Source: Hibiscus mutabilis (taxonomy: Eukaryota > Streptophyta > Magnoliopsida > Malvales > Malvaceae). Taken from it: a DNA stretch of 64,000 nt. The stretch lies in assembly GCA_019671005.1 (NCBI GenBank), contig CM033728.1, forward strand, positions 25,433,099-25,497,098, read 5' to 3'. Positions 44,190-55,705 of the stretch are shown here, piece after piece. The notes beneath the pieces were generated by a model. It was not told the origin of the DNA. It saw only the letters and a program-made list of their open reading frames with translations, and searched no databases. Position 1 is the first letter of the stretch. Each line of letters starts with the position of its first letter. The translations under genes and the position numbers were made by a program.

Positions 44190-47100
44190 TGTAACACCCT
44201 CAACGTATATTTCATGATTTAATACACATTGATGATGTTACTAAAGTTTTTAACTGGTTTCCTGACTTGAATTTTTTTTAAACTAGTTTAGTAAAATAAG
44301 TTTTTCTCGGTTTTTCATTAATTACAAACCTGTCTAGTGACACCTAGTTTCGGCCTTGAATTGGTTAAATAAATATTTTAGACAACTATTAACATAAAAA
44401 TATAATTCAGGGTATAACCTAAAGCCTTTCTTAATTTTAAAATTGTTACTCGATTAGCATTTACTACATAATAATTATACCAAATCTCATTGTCAAGAGT
44501 TTAAAACTATACTATTCATCTATAATACTTAGGTTATAGGCCCATTTAAAATAAATAAGCTAACTTATAAGTTTAGTAATACAAAACAACTACAATTTAA
44601 AATACGAGTACATGCCCACTAGATTAGGATGTAAGTGTACATGCTATTGCTTATAAGCGATATCTCAATTTCCAAAAGTGCACCTCCTTCTTCGATACTA
44701 CTAGCCCGATTGACCTACGTGTATTACGAAACAAACGCTAAGTATAACTTAGTGAGACATAATTTAACAACATGCACAATTAACAAATATATCACAATCC
44801 CTGCAAATGTCAAGCGATTCCTTGTGCAGTTTATAACATTTCATCATTTAGCATAGTAAATGAGAAACTAACTTATTTCAATGAATTATGGTTGCATGTA
44901 TATATAAATAGTCAAAGGCATAATATCCTTCTTCCTTTATTGGAAATAAATATGATAGACTTACTGGCCTATCTACTTGCATTAAAGCATTTCATGAATT
45001 ATAGCCCAAAGTACAATTTTATGTGAGCCTATGGTATATGAGTCATCACGACACCGTAGCGTCTGCATTGCCGTAGCGACTGAGATGAGTACGTACTCGA
45101 GGACGCTCTTTGCTCCTCATTATAGCATCTTTTTGTGCTAGTCAACACCGTAGTGTTTGCAACGTTGTAGCGTCTGTTGTCTGGTTCGTACCGCAGTGCT
45201 GGTTCGTAGCTGCTAAGACTCTATGGATAACCAACTATACCGAAGACTCTCACACTAGGACTCGGGCATAACAATATAATATTTTCATAATTCAATATCC
45301 AGTCCATCACTATTATTATCCAAAGTTTGATAATGGGAAGTTCATACCCAAAATCTAAAATCTGATTTATCTTAGATAAATCATTATGCCATATCAATAT
45401 ATCCCATATGCCATTTAATGTTCATGCCATTTGCATAATTTGATCAACATACATTTTTTTATTAATATCAAGGTCGACTTATTGCAAGTCGTCCTATTTG
45501 TAACATGTCATACATGTATATAATGTACTCACCTGGGCTATGCAAAATACTGGGTCTCACTAAGTTAATCCACTACTTTTTCCTTGCCTCTTTTATCTCG
45601 TATTTCTTTGTCCTGCTCAGATGCTGCAAATTACCCATCGAACATATACAATAATATACATGTTAGATTTCTTTTTAATCTAACACTACTTAACTATAAA
45701 ATACAAGTATAATTATTCGAATATAGAAATTTTCCAAAATTTTCTCTTTTTCTCCCTTAGTAGATGAAAAGTCTATTTTGGTCCCTAGTGACCATTTTGC
45801 AACTTTTTGCAATTTGTTCAAGCTCAATCATAAATACTCCATATTTCTAACTCTTTTACTAACTTTTACTCAATGCCCTTCAATCCACTAACCTTTTGTT
45901 AAAGTGACATTTTAGTCACTAATTTCACACAACGGTTTACAAACTTGTACTAATTAATCAATCCAACATTTTACAGTGTTTCTCAAAATTTTCCTTTTAT
46001 TTTAGCCTTTGACCGAATTGGTCACTAAACCTTCCAATGTTGTTTTTCATTCAAACAACATTCTAATATGCTCAAAATAATTTTTCCAAAACATATTGTT
46101 CATTTCCAAGAATTAACACTTAAAACCCCAATTTATTCCTAGATGGCAAATTGGGTGTCTAAACTTTTCAAGGACTTTATTTTGGTCCCAATGCCATAAT
46201 CAACCTTTTAAATTCATAAATCTTTCATTTCCATAATCAATTTCAAAACCCTAAATAAAATCCCAAATTTTAGGGTTAGGGTTGATGTATTTAAACATGA
46301 AATTAATCTAAATATAAGCTTGATTTCAATTCCATAACACTTGATTTACTTAAATTAAGCTTCAATCTCAACATAAAACATGAAACCCTATTTTCTCTCT
46401 CATCAATAACATGAACAATTTTTCAAATTACCATGCAAAATTACTATCAATAGAAAGAGCATTAAGCATAGATCATGTTTTTCCAAAGCAACATACCTTG
46501 ATTCTAACTTCGGAGCCTTCAAAATGCTTTGGAAAATTTTGTATGTTTTCCCCCTTTCTTTTTTCTTGGTTTCAAAATTGGAGGAGAGAGATGAACAAAT
46601 TTTTGTTCATCTTTTTCATTTTTATGCAGAGTGTCGCTAATTAAATGAATATTAAATTCATTTAATTACTTAAATCAAAATAATCCTCCAACTAAATCTT
46701 ATTTTCAAATTTGCCATTTTGTAAAAGTAGAACCAAATCTAGTTATATTCCAACTAGAAACATTAAAATATTCATAAAATAATATTTTATGAATTTTTCG
46801 TGGGTTTTGGAACTATCTTTAAAATTCCAATTCGATCTGATTACCTGATAATCTCTTACTACGATTTTCTATTTTTCGAACTATCTGATCAAATCTGAAA
46901 TTCTCATATTTCTAACATCGATAAATAAAAATTTTTGATATACGAAATATTCTATAATTTTGTAAAAATCAAAATCTTGAAATTTTGACTCGATCCAATA
47001 TACTGATAATTTACCCGAAATCTTTATCGGATAAAATTCTCTTAATAATCATTTATCAGATATCTATATGAATAATATTAACTCGAACTGATTCCTTTTT

Positions 47101-47523
47101 ATCAGTATCAAGTACTGACTGGTTCCTTTATCAGATATCTTATACTGCATATTAACTCGAATCAAGCATCAATTTATCCCCTAATTGTTCGATCAAAAAT
47201 AGATTTCCACATAAATCCATTACTAAAAATCTAATTATATAAATCAACTTCCTCTAACTTGTACTACTTATCTTGCAATAAAAATATTCCATTAGGTGCC
47301 TATACTTTTCTCATTGGATTTCAACCAAACTTCGCAAGTACCCTATTTCGTTTACTCTCTATCACACGGTACTCCAAATTCTCAGAAATTTCTTTCTTAG
47401 AATTCATAATTAAAGAAATCCTAATTTTTATAGTTTGTCATTTTAGTCACTAAGTTAGCTTTTAAGCCCTTGTCTTAGTACTAAATGACTCTTACACAAC
47501 TTAGCAAATTTTGGGGTATTACA
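44190..47523 (-). mobile_element. Solo family B LTR in C LTR
   Basis: The minus-strand sense runs from TGTAATACCCC (47523) to GGGTGTTACA (44190), 3334 bp. The flanks are ATGAA and ATGAC, a 4-of-5 target duplication. It carries the CTCACTAAG..CTTAGCG block (44738-44765), the GGTATAGTTGG..CCATAGAG block (about 45218-45245) and a GC-rich zone of CCGTAGCG/CCGTAGTG repeats (45050-45210). I see no coding sequence and no clear 5S-like segment in this copy. Confidence 0.85.
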
Positions 47524-49125
47524 ATGACTTTTATAAGCTATGCTTGATATCTTTTATAACTAGTAACATGTGTCTATGATAAGCTATGTTCGATATCTTA
47601 CACGAAAAGTAACATATGTCTTTGATATGCTACGTTTGATATCTTTTGTAATAAGCAAAACATGATTATAAGATTGTAGCTTAGATAATTGGTGAGATTA
47701 GTAAAACAAGTCAATAAAATGTTATGTGTGATTCTTTGTGACTATATTGCTTTGTTATTTGATTAAGTCGGCATTTACTTGAACTCTTATAAATCTTGGA
47801 TTAAGGAATATTCTAGTTTGAAAGCTTAAAACCAAGATAGCTAGATTCATGATCAAGATAGAAGTACACAAAATTTGAAATCTTGGGTGAAAGAATAGGA
47901 ATGGATCACAAAATGTTTACTACATTGCTTTCGGTTATTAGTGCTACCTCACTAAGTGTTTGCTTATCCTATTCTTTCATCACTTTTCAGGGTAACCTTG
48001 CTTTTGGTTAACTTTGAGCTTGGACAAGATCACAAATAGCAAGAAGTACATTTTGTATCTCCTTTAAAAACTGGTAGTTGGTGGCACATAGTATTTTAGT
48101 TGCATAATGCATTCAATTTCCATTTTGGCTATATATGTATATACGTTTGATAAGTATTCAAAGTTTTGTAATGAGCCTTTAACTTCTTGGTTGTTGCTTG
48201 CTTTATATGATTTAATAATTAGCAAGATTGTGTGGTTGTTTGAATATCTGTAAGAGTCTTAAGTTGATTGATCACCTTGATGGCATGTGTGTTGCAATAT
48301 GAAATATATATTATCATGTGTTAAACCCCAAATAAAAATGGTGTAGCTCGAATGACTAGTTTAATGGTTAGAATAAGTAAATGTCTAGATGTCAATGAAT
48401 TTTGTATTTGGTCTTGCCATGCAAAGGTTACACGTGTATGGTTAGGATTGGTTTAAGCGTAAAATTAATTTGATCATAGTAATCGAAGGTGGCTATCACC
48501 ATTTTGCAAACAATCTAATAAGCTCCATGATAGCTTAAGTTAAGTTAGACATGAAGTTCAAATGACTTCTTGTGGGTGAAGCTATGTTAGGCATAAGCTT
48601 TGAATGCTTGTTGCTAAGGATACATGTTTGGTAGTGTTATGAGTTGCTTAGTTGGTAATCTTGGTTAGTAATTCTTGATATTAAATGGTACAACGTGGAA
48701 GTTTAAAAATTATTATCCAATGGTTTACTGTTAACTTGAACGATATTAATCATAGATCGTTATGTATTAAAATGATTAGAGGTATGCAACTTATAATTGT
48801 GTTAAGATTAATAATGTGTATGTATGAAAAGGGATTTTACGTGTTAGTAGAAACAATGTAATAACTTTGTGATTTGAATAACATAGAAGATAGAGGCATA
48901 CTAAGAACTAGTGATTGATGTGTATAGTCTATGGTATGTAAATACATATTTGTATATGATTGGAAGATTAAGTTAGATCTTTGAAACGTTTAAAAAGTTC
49001 TAAATTACCCTATCTTTTGAGGGCATGATTAGCTGTTTACATTAAGTTTGTCAAGAAAGTATGTATTTTTGTTCCGTAACACTTCATAATTCGATTTACT
49101 CCTAAGTCGGGTTAGGGGTGCTACG
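47524..49125 (+). mobile_element. Family C LTR, + strand, right part
   Basis: This continues the C LTR after the B insertion. It holds three 46-bp repeats (about 47533-47660, starting ATAAGCTATG), the CTCACTAAG..GCTTATCC block (47956-47980) and the GTTGGTGGCAC segment shared with the minus-strand C LTR near 37800. It ends GGTGCTACG at 49125, which matches a decayed GGTGTTACA. Confidence 0.75.
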
Positions 49126-50251
49126 AATGCACATCCAATAATTTCCAGCAAACAAATCATTGTTGTATTCTAACTTTATTCACATTCTAACCATCGAAAA
49201 CTTACACAAGTCACTTCCAATGTCATTCTAACTTAAACCCAGTCATAATCCATCAATTCTAACTTCAAAACACATTGAAAATCATAAAAAATACCCTACT
49301 TACAGCAGCTAACACTTAGGAACCCAAATTACCATCATTCAACTCATAAACTTCAAAAGCAACTAAACTAATTTAATCAATCAATTCAATTCTGGGATTA
49401 TTTTCACAAAATTGTGTTTAAATTGCATCTAACCCATTAGAAATCACTGCAATCAAATCTATTTCAACTCATTTTCACTAATAAATCAAGATTTCATAAG
49501 AAACCAAGGAAAATCCAATTTCAACATAAACTTCCATTTAAATCAATTAAAAGACAACAAAACCAACAATTAGGAATGCATAGCCTGTGGAATTTCAATA
49601 AGAATCATTCTTATACCTTGCAATTGATGAACCAATATTTGGAGAGAAGTCCACCAAAAGTCACATGATCTTCCAACAATTGAGAAAATAGATTTTGAAG
49701 AGATTTGAGAATCAAGATTGAAATCAATGGAAAATAAGAATGATTTGGTAAAAGATTTGAGACGAAAACTTTAGGATTCCATGGAAGAATTGAGACTTTA
49801 GGAAATAAATGGAAAAGAATTTTGAGAGAAAATGTGATGAAGAAAGCTATCTTTCATATAAACTAATTAACCATCATTCTTTTTTTTGTTAAAATAATTT
49901 TAATTAAATCATTTTAATATTAATTATTTATTAAACTAATTTATTTAAAGAAAATACAATTAAAACTGATTTAAAAATATCACATGGCATAATTGGTCCT
50001 TAAAGATTCATAGCATGTATTCCTTTTCAATTTAGTCACTAAAATCACTTGTTCCATATTTTGACTTATTAAAACCTTTTATTTAATATAAATGAATTAA
50101 ATAAATCTCACTTAAATCAACTCCCAATTTTCAAATTAAATTCATATTTAAAATTCTTGGAATTAATTTAATTTACTAAATTTGCTAACCTAGCTAATTG
50201 AATCGATTCACCTATCCGATTCTCCTAGCCCGAATTTTGGGATGTTACAGA
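49126..50251 (-). mobile_element. Family A-related LTR (5' part), minus strand
   Basis: The minus-strand sense starts TGTAACATCCC at 50251 and runs left to 49126, where it meets the end of the C LTR. Segments near 49310-49560 match by eye the LTR sequence at 63650-63900. It therefore belongs to the same subfamily as the LTR that starts at 50422. Its 3' part is missing. Confidence 0.75.
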
Positions 50252-50421
50252 TTTACAAGCAATCCGAGTGAAAACCACTAGAAAGCGATTGTGATGGTAC
50301 TGGTATATCTTAGATATTCTTGGGACTACGTATTGCATTATTCCAAAGATCCTGTTATTTTAGAAGGATACTCCGATTCTAGTTGGATATCTTACGTTCA
50401 AGATACCAAAGGCACAAGTTG
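50252..50421 (+). pseudogene. Second copia element, RNase H scrap
   Basis: One frame reads R-F-T-S-N-P-S-E-N-H, a stop in place of Trp, then V-L-V-Y-L-R, Y-V-L-H-Y-S-K-D-P and L-E-G-Y-S-D-S-S-W-I-S, ending T-K-G-T-S. This is the same part of RNase H as 36930-42700 but from a different copia lineage. Minus-strand A-type LTRs flank it directly on both sides, leaving only 170 bp visible. Confidence 0.87.
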
Positions 50422-50857
50422 TGTAACACCCATCACCTGGTCTAGAAGGATTAGAATCAAGTGGCGAAAGTCACATTAATTCGAAGTGAATCCAAAATCG
50501 AACAAACCAAATTACAAATATTTATGAATCTTTTTCATGTTCTAGACGCAACATTGAGTTCTACGTGTTATATTTAGACAAAATTTCAAGTCAAACGGAC
50601 ATTAATAACCCATCCACTTGATACATAAACTTCGGTGACTAAATTGCAAAGAAACTGAACTTGAAAAAGTCCTCTAACTGAATTAACCACTGGCCTTACC
50701 AGTACACAGGGTCCAGTAATGATACCCAAGCAGGGTGTACTAGTACACCTTAACCCAAAATATCTACTTTTAGATGGGAGTACTAATACGTGATGAACCC
50801 ATATTGGTGTGCCCTGGATAATGTTACATATTCGAATCTACAATACCAATCCAAATC
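50422..50857 (-). mobile_element. Outer minus-strand A-type LTR, 3' end
   Basis: The + strand start TGTAACACCC is the complement of the LTR end. The text CACCTGGTCTAGAAGG resembles the GACCCGGCCTAG of other A LTR ends. A short palindrome cluster lies at 50690-50815. At 50858 a + strand A LTR interrupts it. It resumes at 62079 and runs past the window end. Confidence 0.75.
50690..50815. repeat. Palindrome cluster f
   Basis: GGTGTACTAGTACACC at 50734-50749 is a perfect 16-bp palindrome. Weaker units (CCAGTACAC, GGTGTGCCC) flank it. This is a drifted version of the CGTACCGGTACG theme. Confidence 0.75.
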
Positions 50858-53800
50858 TATAACGCCCCAAATTTGGGCCTATATGTTAGATAGATCGATT
50901 AGACGGTTCAAGAGAACCAGATTAGACAATTCGAGCTAGTTTCGGGAATTAAATCATAATAAATTATTTTTGGCTAAAATAAATTATGGAAATGCTAGAA
51001 AATATTTAATTAATATTTTAAGGATTTTGGTAAACTCAATTTGAAGGAATTAAATATGACATTTTGGTCTGGTGACTAAAATGTAAAGTTTTCAAAACTG
51101 TTTTGGTGACTAAATCGTAAAAGGGTCAAATCATAGAATCTTTAATGAGCTAATTTACCACAATTTTAGGCTTTTTTAAAAGGTTTTAAAATGGTTTTAA
51201 TATAAAAATAAAATAAAATTGATTAAAAGGATTTTAAATAACCAAATCTATTTTCTTACACAACTACTTTTGCTCTCAACTTTTCTCTCAACTTTCTCAG
51301 CAACCAAACTATTAATTTCATTCTAAAATTCTCAATAATCAATCTCTTTTGATTTCTTATTTGATTTCTACATCAAATTCTACTTGATTTCTTGAATCTC
51401 TCATCCAATTCTTGCCAATTAAGGGAGAAATCAGCAATTAGAGGTGATTTTCGTTTCTCTCCTCTAATTAAAGGTTCTTTATTGAAATTCTCAAGTTCTT
51501 GATCCTTCACAACTGATTTTTGTTAGGTTTTTATGAGTAAATCTTGAATATAATGTTTAAATTGAGTTTTAATGAAAAAAATGATAAATCTTGATATGGA
51601 TTTGATTTGTGTTGATTCTAATTGGCTTAGATCAATTGTGAGATGTGTTTTAATGTTATGTGAAGAGATTAATAAAAGAAATCCTGAAACTATGTGAATT
51701 GCTAGTTTTCTAGGTTGTAAATAATTAGATTTTGAGGTGATCTTGGTGTTGTAAGGTTGCTGGAGGTATAAGGACATTATATTGTTGTTTTTAGATGTTA
51801 ATTTATGGTGTTAAGATGTTAAAATCAATAGGTTTTGTCTAGGCTTTGTTTAGATGGAGTTTGGTTGTGATTTTGGTTGTTTTAGAGAAGCATTTGATGG
51901 CTTTTAGTGGAGATGTGATTCTATGTTTAGAGGTACATGGAAGTGCATTAGTCCTCTGTTTTTGTTTGGGTAAAGCAGGAGAGTTGGATCCTTTAGCTTT
52001 TGGAGAGGTTGTGGAAGTTTCGGAGGCTTGATTTTCGCAACAATAAGAGGGGTTGTGTTGTTGGTGAGTGGAAAAGTGGTTTACCGCTTTTAAAAGGTTT
52101 AAAGATGATTTTTAAGAGTTAAGATTAAGTTTAAAACACTTGTATAAGCTTGAAAGTAAGTATTGGTTGATCTCACTCTCGTTTTCTGTTTTGCAAATAC
52201 AATCTCATGAACATGTTTATGCTTTTGATTACTAATTGTTATATGCATGTTTTAGAAATGAAAGATGTTGCAAATGATCATAAATGATGATCATTGAGTA
52301 TGGAAAAAGGTTTATGAAATGAGTTTTGAGAATATTTGAATACATGGATTAGTGTATTGGAAATTGGTTTGATTATAGTTTAATGTATTGGAAATTGGTT
52401 TGATTTGATGCATATGTAAAATAGTAAGTTAATGTGGTTTATGGAGTATATTGGCAAGTGGCTGTGATTAAAAGTTATTGGATATAGTTGGCTAGCCATA
52501 GGGTTTAAAGTGCAGTATAATAAGTCACCTCATGTGTGTCGAGGGGTTAAGAGTGTGCTAATTCTCCAGTTGGTGGATTTATACATTATAACCATTGAGG
52601 GCTGCTCCGGTTCGAGGACCTATGTGAAGTGGTCGAAAGAACCACTTAGGAAATTCGTGTATCCGATGTGTTTTATAAAATAGAATGGAATTGGTTTTGA
52701 TTCACTTGAATGCCAATATATGATATAATGTATCATGAGTAATGGATTATGTTTTGTATAATATGGTTATACATGTGTTGCTCTTTAAGCTTGCTATTTT
52801 GAGACTTTAGCATGAGAAAGCTTAAACTAAGGTTATTGCTAAAAATCCATGATACATGAGATGCAAATGTTTAAAAGTGCATTTTAGGAAAGATTATAGG
52901 GCCATGAGATGTTTTGAAATGAGCTTGAATACATATTTAAAGACAAAATGGCTTTAAATGCATTGATGGGTGTTTTTGAGATTTCCCTCACTAAGCTATA
53001 AGCTTACGCTCTCCTTTATCATCAATGCAGAGAAGTAGGCATTTTGGGCAACGAGCAAGCAAAAGGTGATCCAAGAACAAAGTGATTTTGAGTATGGTTT
53101 TATAAGTACTTTGTAGCAATAAGAGGCAATGTGACCAAGTTGTAATTGAAAGGGTTGTTTTGGTTACTCCCTGGTTTAGACAAGTTACATTTGATGTTTT
53201 GGAATTGTATGATTTTTAAAATATTGCTTTGAGGGGTTGGGATAAGTTTTACATGCTTGGGTAGAGATTATGCCTATAGTACCTTTGCTTGATTATGCTA
53301 TGTTGTGAATGATCCTCTATCATGCTTATATGTTTGTGGAATTGATGTTTGGGATGTTATATGATGTTTAGGAGATGTTTAAAGTTGTTTAGAGTGAGCC
53401 AAAGAGTCATATGTTGGACCTAGAGGTCATTACAGGCCTTAGCATACCGGTACGGGTACCCAGAGATCGGTACGTAGGGTTTGAAATGACTCTATTTGGA
53501 GGGCAAAATGCCCAGGGGTATCGATACAGTTAGCTGAGTATCAGTACCCCTTTGAATTTGCACATCAGAATCGGTACACAGTTTAAGTACAGTATGACCC
53601 CTTTATTTTTTTACATCATCGTACGGATACGTGGGGTAACGAATAGGTACGCAATGAAGTTACTAGAAATTGAGGTTTTTGGAAAAAGAAAAGGGAATCG
53701 GTACAAGAACTAAGCTGTACCGGTACATGATGCTTTATGCACCGTGTTGGTACGGTGACTGGTGTATAAGTATGCACAACTATTAAATTCGTTGAGCGTA

Positions 53801-53999
53801 TCGATACGGGCTTGCCCGTATCGGTATTCATTGCTGATTTCTTGTGAATTTGCCTTTTGAAGTTTGGAAATGTGCAATCTAGTCCTAGAATGTTATATAT
53901 GCAATTAAATGCGTTTGGATGATTATTTTAAGTTGAAATTTAACCTGAATGTATGAAACATGACTAATTGAGGCTTGGTAACTTTGGATTTAAAGTTGT
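50858..53999 (+). mobile_element. Family A LTR, + strand, left part (level 2 of the nest)
   Basis: It starts TATAACGCCCC, a decayed TGTAACGCC, and aligns by eye with the LTR at 27472. It holds the TATAGTTGGCTAGCCATAGG block (about 52483-52503), the CTCACTAAGC..GCTTACGCT block (52986-53012) and a palindrome cluster (53440-53830). A second A LTR interrupts it at 54000, and it ends at 61820-62078. The outer flanks show no clear target duplication. Confidence 0.82.
53440..53830. repeat. CGTACCGATACG palindrome cluster g
   Basis: TATCGATACGGGC (53799-53811) and GCCCGTATCGGTA (53814-53826) form a 13-bp inverted repeat with one mismatch and almost no loop. About eight further units lie upstream, among them ACCGGTACGGGTACC near 53447-53462. 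Confidence 0.83.
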
Positions 54000-54285
54000 T
54001 GTACCACCCTAGTTTTGGGCTTAGACATTTTAAAGGTTGATTCGAAGGTCCGATGGACCGGTATTAGAGTTTAGGGTCAGTTTCAGGATTTAATTGGTTT
54101 AAATATTTTTGAAGGTGATAAAATTGAGGAAAAATATTCTAAAATCATTATTAATTATATTAAGGATAATGGTGAAATCAATTTTGGAAAATAAGATTTG
54201 GAAATTAGACATTTTTGACTGGTGACCAAAATGCAAGTCTTGAAAACTGCTTTTTAAGGTGACTAAAATGAAAAGGGTCAAATTC
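54000..54285 (+). mobile_element. Family A LTR, + strand, left part (level 3 of the nest)
   Basis: It starts TGTACCACCC and matches the start of the LTR at 1549. Its flanks GTTGT (53995-53999) and GTTGA (61820-61824) agree at four of five positions. A B LTR interrupts it at 54286, and it continues at 58634. With no internal region it is a solo LTR. Confidence 0.83.
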
Positions 54286-55131
54286 TGTAACACCCTCAAT
54301 GTATATTCGATATTCGAATACACATTTAAGATGTTATTAACAGGTTTACACTGATTTTCGGACTTGTAATTTTTTTTTTCAAAATTTAGCTTGTAGTTTA
54401 ACCCTTTCTCAGTTTTTAAATTAAAACTATTTCGTCTAGAAGCAGCTAGTTTTGACCCTGAATTGATTTACAAAACTTATAATTGAGTTAATAAAATAAA
54501 AATTATAACTCAGGGTAAAAACTATGTGTACTGCCTAGACCTTTTCTTGATTATAAAATTTCTACACGATTAGGGTTAAACTATATTTAATTGCACCAAA
54601 GTTCAATACTACTATTAGAAAACTATACTTCTAAACTTATTCATCATAAAAGCACATATATTTAAGTTATAAACTTATACTTTAAACAGCTCAACTTTAA
54701 AAATGTTTACAAGCCCGCTAGATATCAAATTATGATAAAGATGTACATTATGTATCTTATTGTAGTAACTTGATTTATCCAAAAGAACAACTCCTCCTTG
54801 TTAATGTACTTCAGAGAACCTACGTGTGAAATAAAACACACGCTAAGCATGAACTTAGTGAGGCATTTAACACATTTTTCATAACATTAAGAGATGCAAT
54901 GCAGTGTGTTATATAGAAGTGCATTACAATTTCTGTAAGATGGCAAGCATTTCACAACGTAATAGTATCATGTATCATGACTATCTTAAGAATCATGTTA
55001 TCATTGTTCTATATTCATCAGATATTCATATGCATTATTTTTTTTAACATAAACATGCTTTCAATGTGATTCATATCATCTATCAATTCTGTCATAGAAT
55101 TATGATATCAATAGTTCATGATCATCAAGTA

Positions 55132-55371
55132 GTCATGCTTTCATCACGTAAACATTTATATATTATATTCTATAATAGGGTCATACTTTCATCATGCAAT
55201 CATTTGCATATCATTTCCTTTATCATAGTCATACTTTCATCATGTAGTCATTTGCATATCATTTACTTTATCATAGTCATACTTTCATCATGCAATCATT
55301 TGCATATCATTTCCTTTATCATAGTCATAATTTTATCATGCAATCATTTGCATATCATTTCCTTTATCATA
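55132..55371. repeat. 48-bp tandem array in B LTR
   Basis: Five units start at 55132, 55180, 55228, 55276 and 55324, each of the form GTCATACTTTCATCATG..CATTTGCATATCATTT. Units 2-5 are near-identical and the first is diverged. Since 48 is a multiple of three, the array produces a spurious 162-residue open frame. Confidence 0.92.
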
Positions 55372-55539
55372 GCCCAAAGTATATTATATGAGACCAAGGT
55401 ACACGAGTCATCACGACACTGTAGTGTCTGCGACGCCTTAGCGTCTGTATCGCCGAAGCGACTGAGAAGAGTACGTACTCGAGGACGCGCTTTCCTCCTC
55501 ATACTCACACATTTTGTGCTATGTAACACCGTAGTGTTT

Positions 55540-55705
55540 GAACCGAATCCATAGAGTCTAACTCGACCCCGAAGAGTCTATCTCGACCATGAAGAGTCTA
55601 CATTGTCTATCTCGACCCCGAAGAGTCTACATTGTTTGTCTCGACCCCAAAGAGTCCACATTGTTATTTCAACATCGAAGAGTCTACATTGTTCATCTCG
55701 CACCG
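55540..55705. repeat. 29-bp tandem array in B LTR
   Basis: About five copies of GAAGAGTCTACATTG followed by CTCGACCCC are present, with units of 28-29 bp and a shortened first unit. It lies between the CCGTAGTG repeats and the CCATAGAG block. Confidence 0.85.

Noticed and set aside
55066..55554. Open frame of 162 residues with a 16-residue repeat
   Set aside because: It is the translation of the 48-bp tandem array (a multiple of three) plus the GC-rich island of a B LTR. There is no start context or protein family, and composition follows the repeat.
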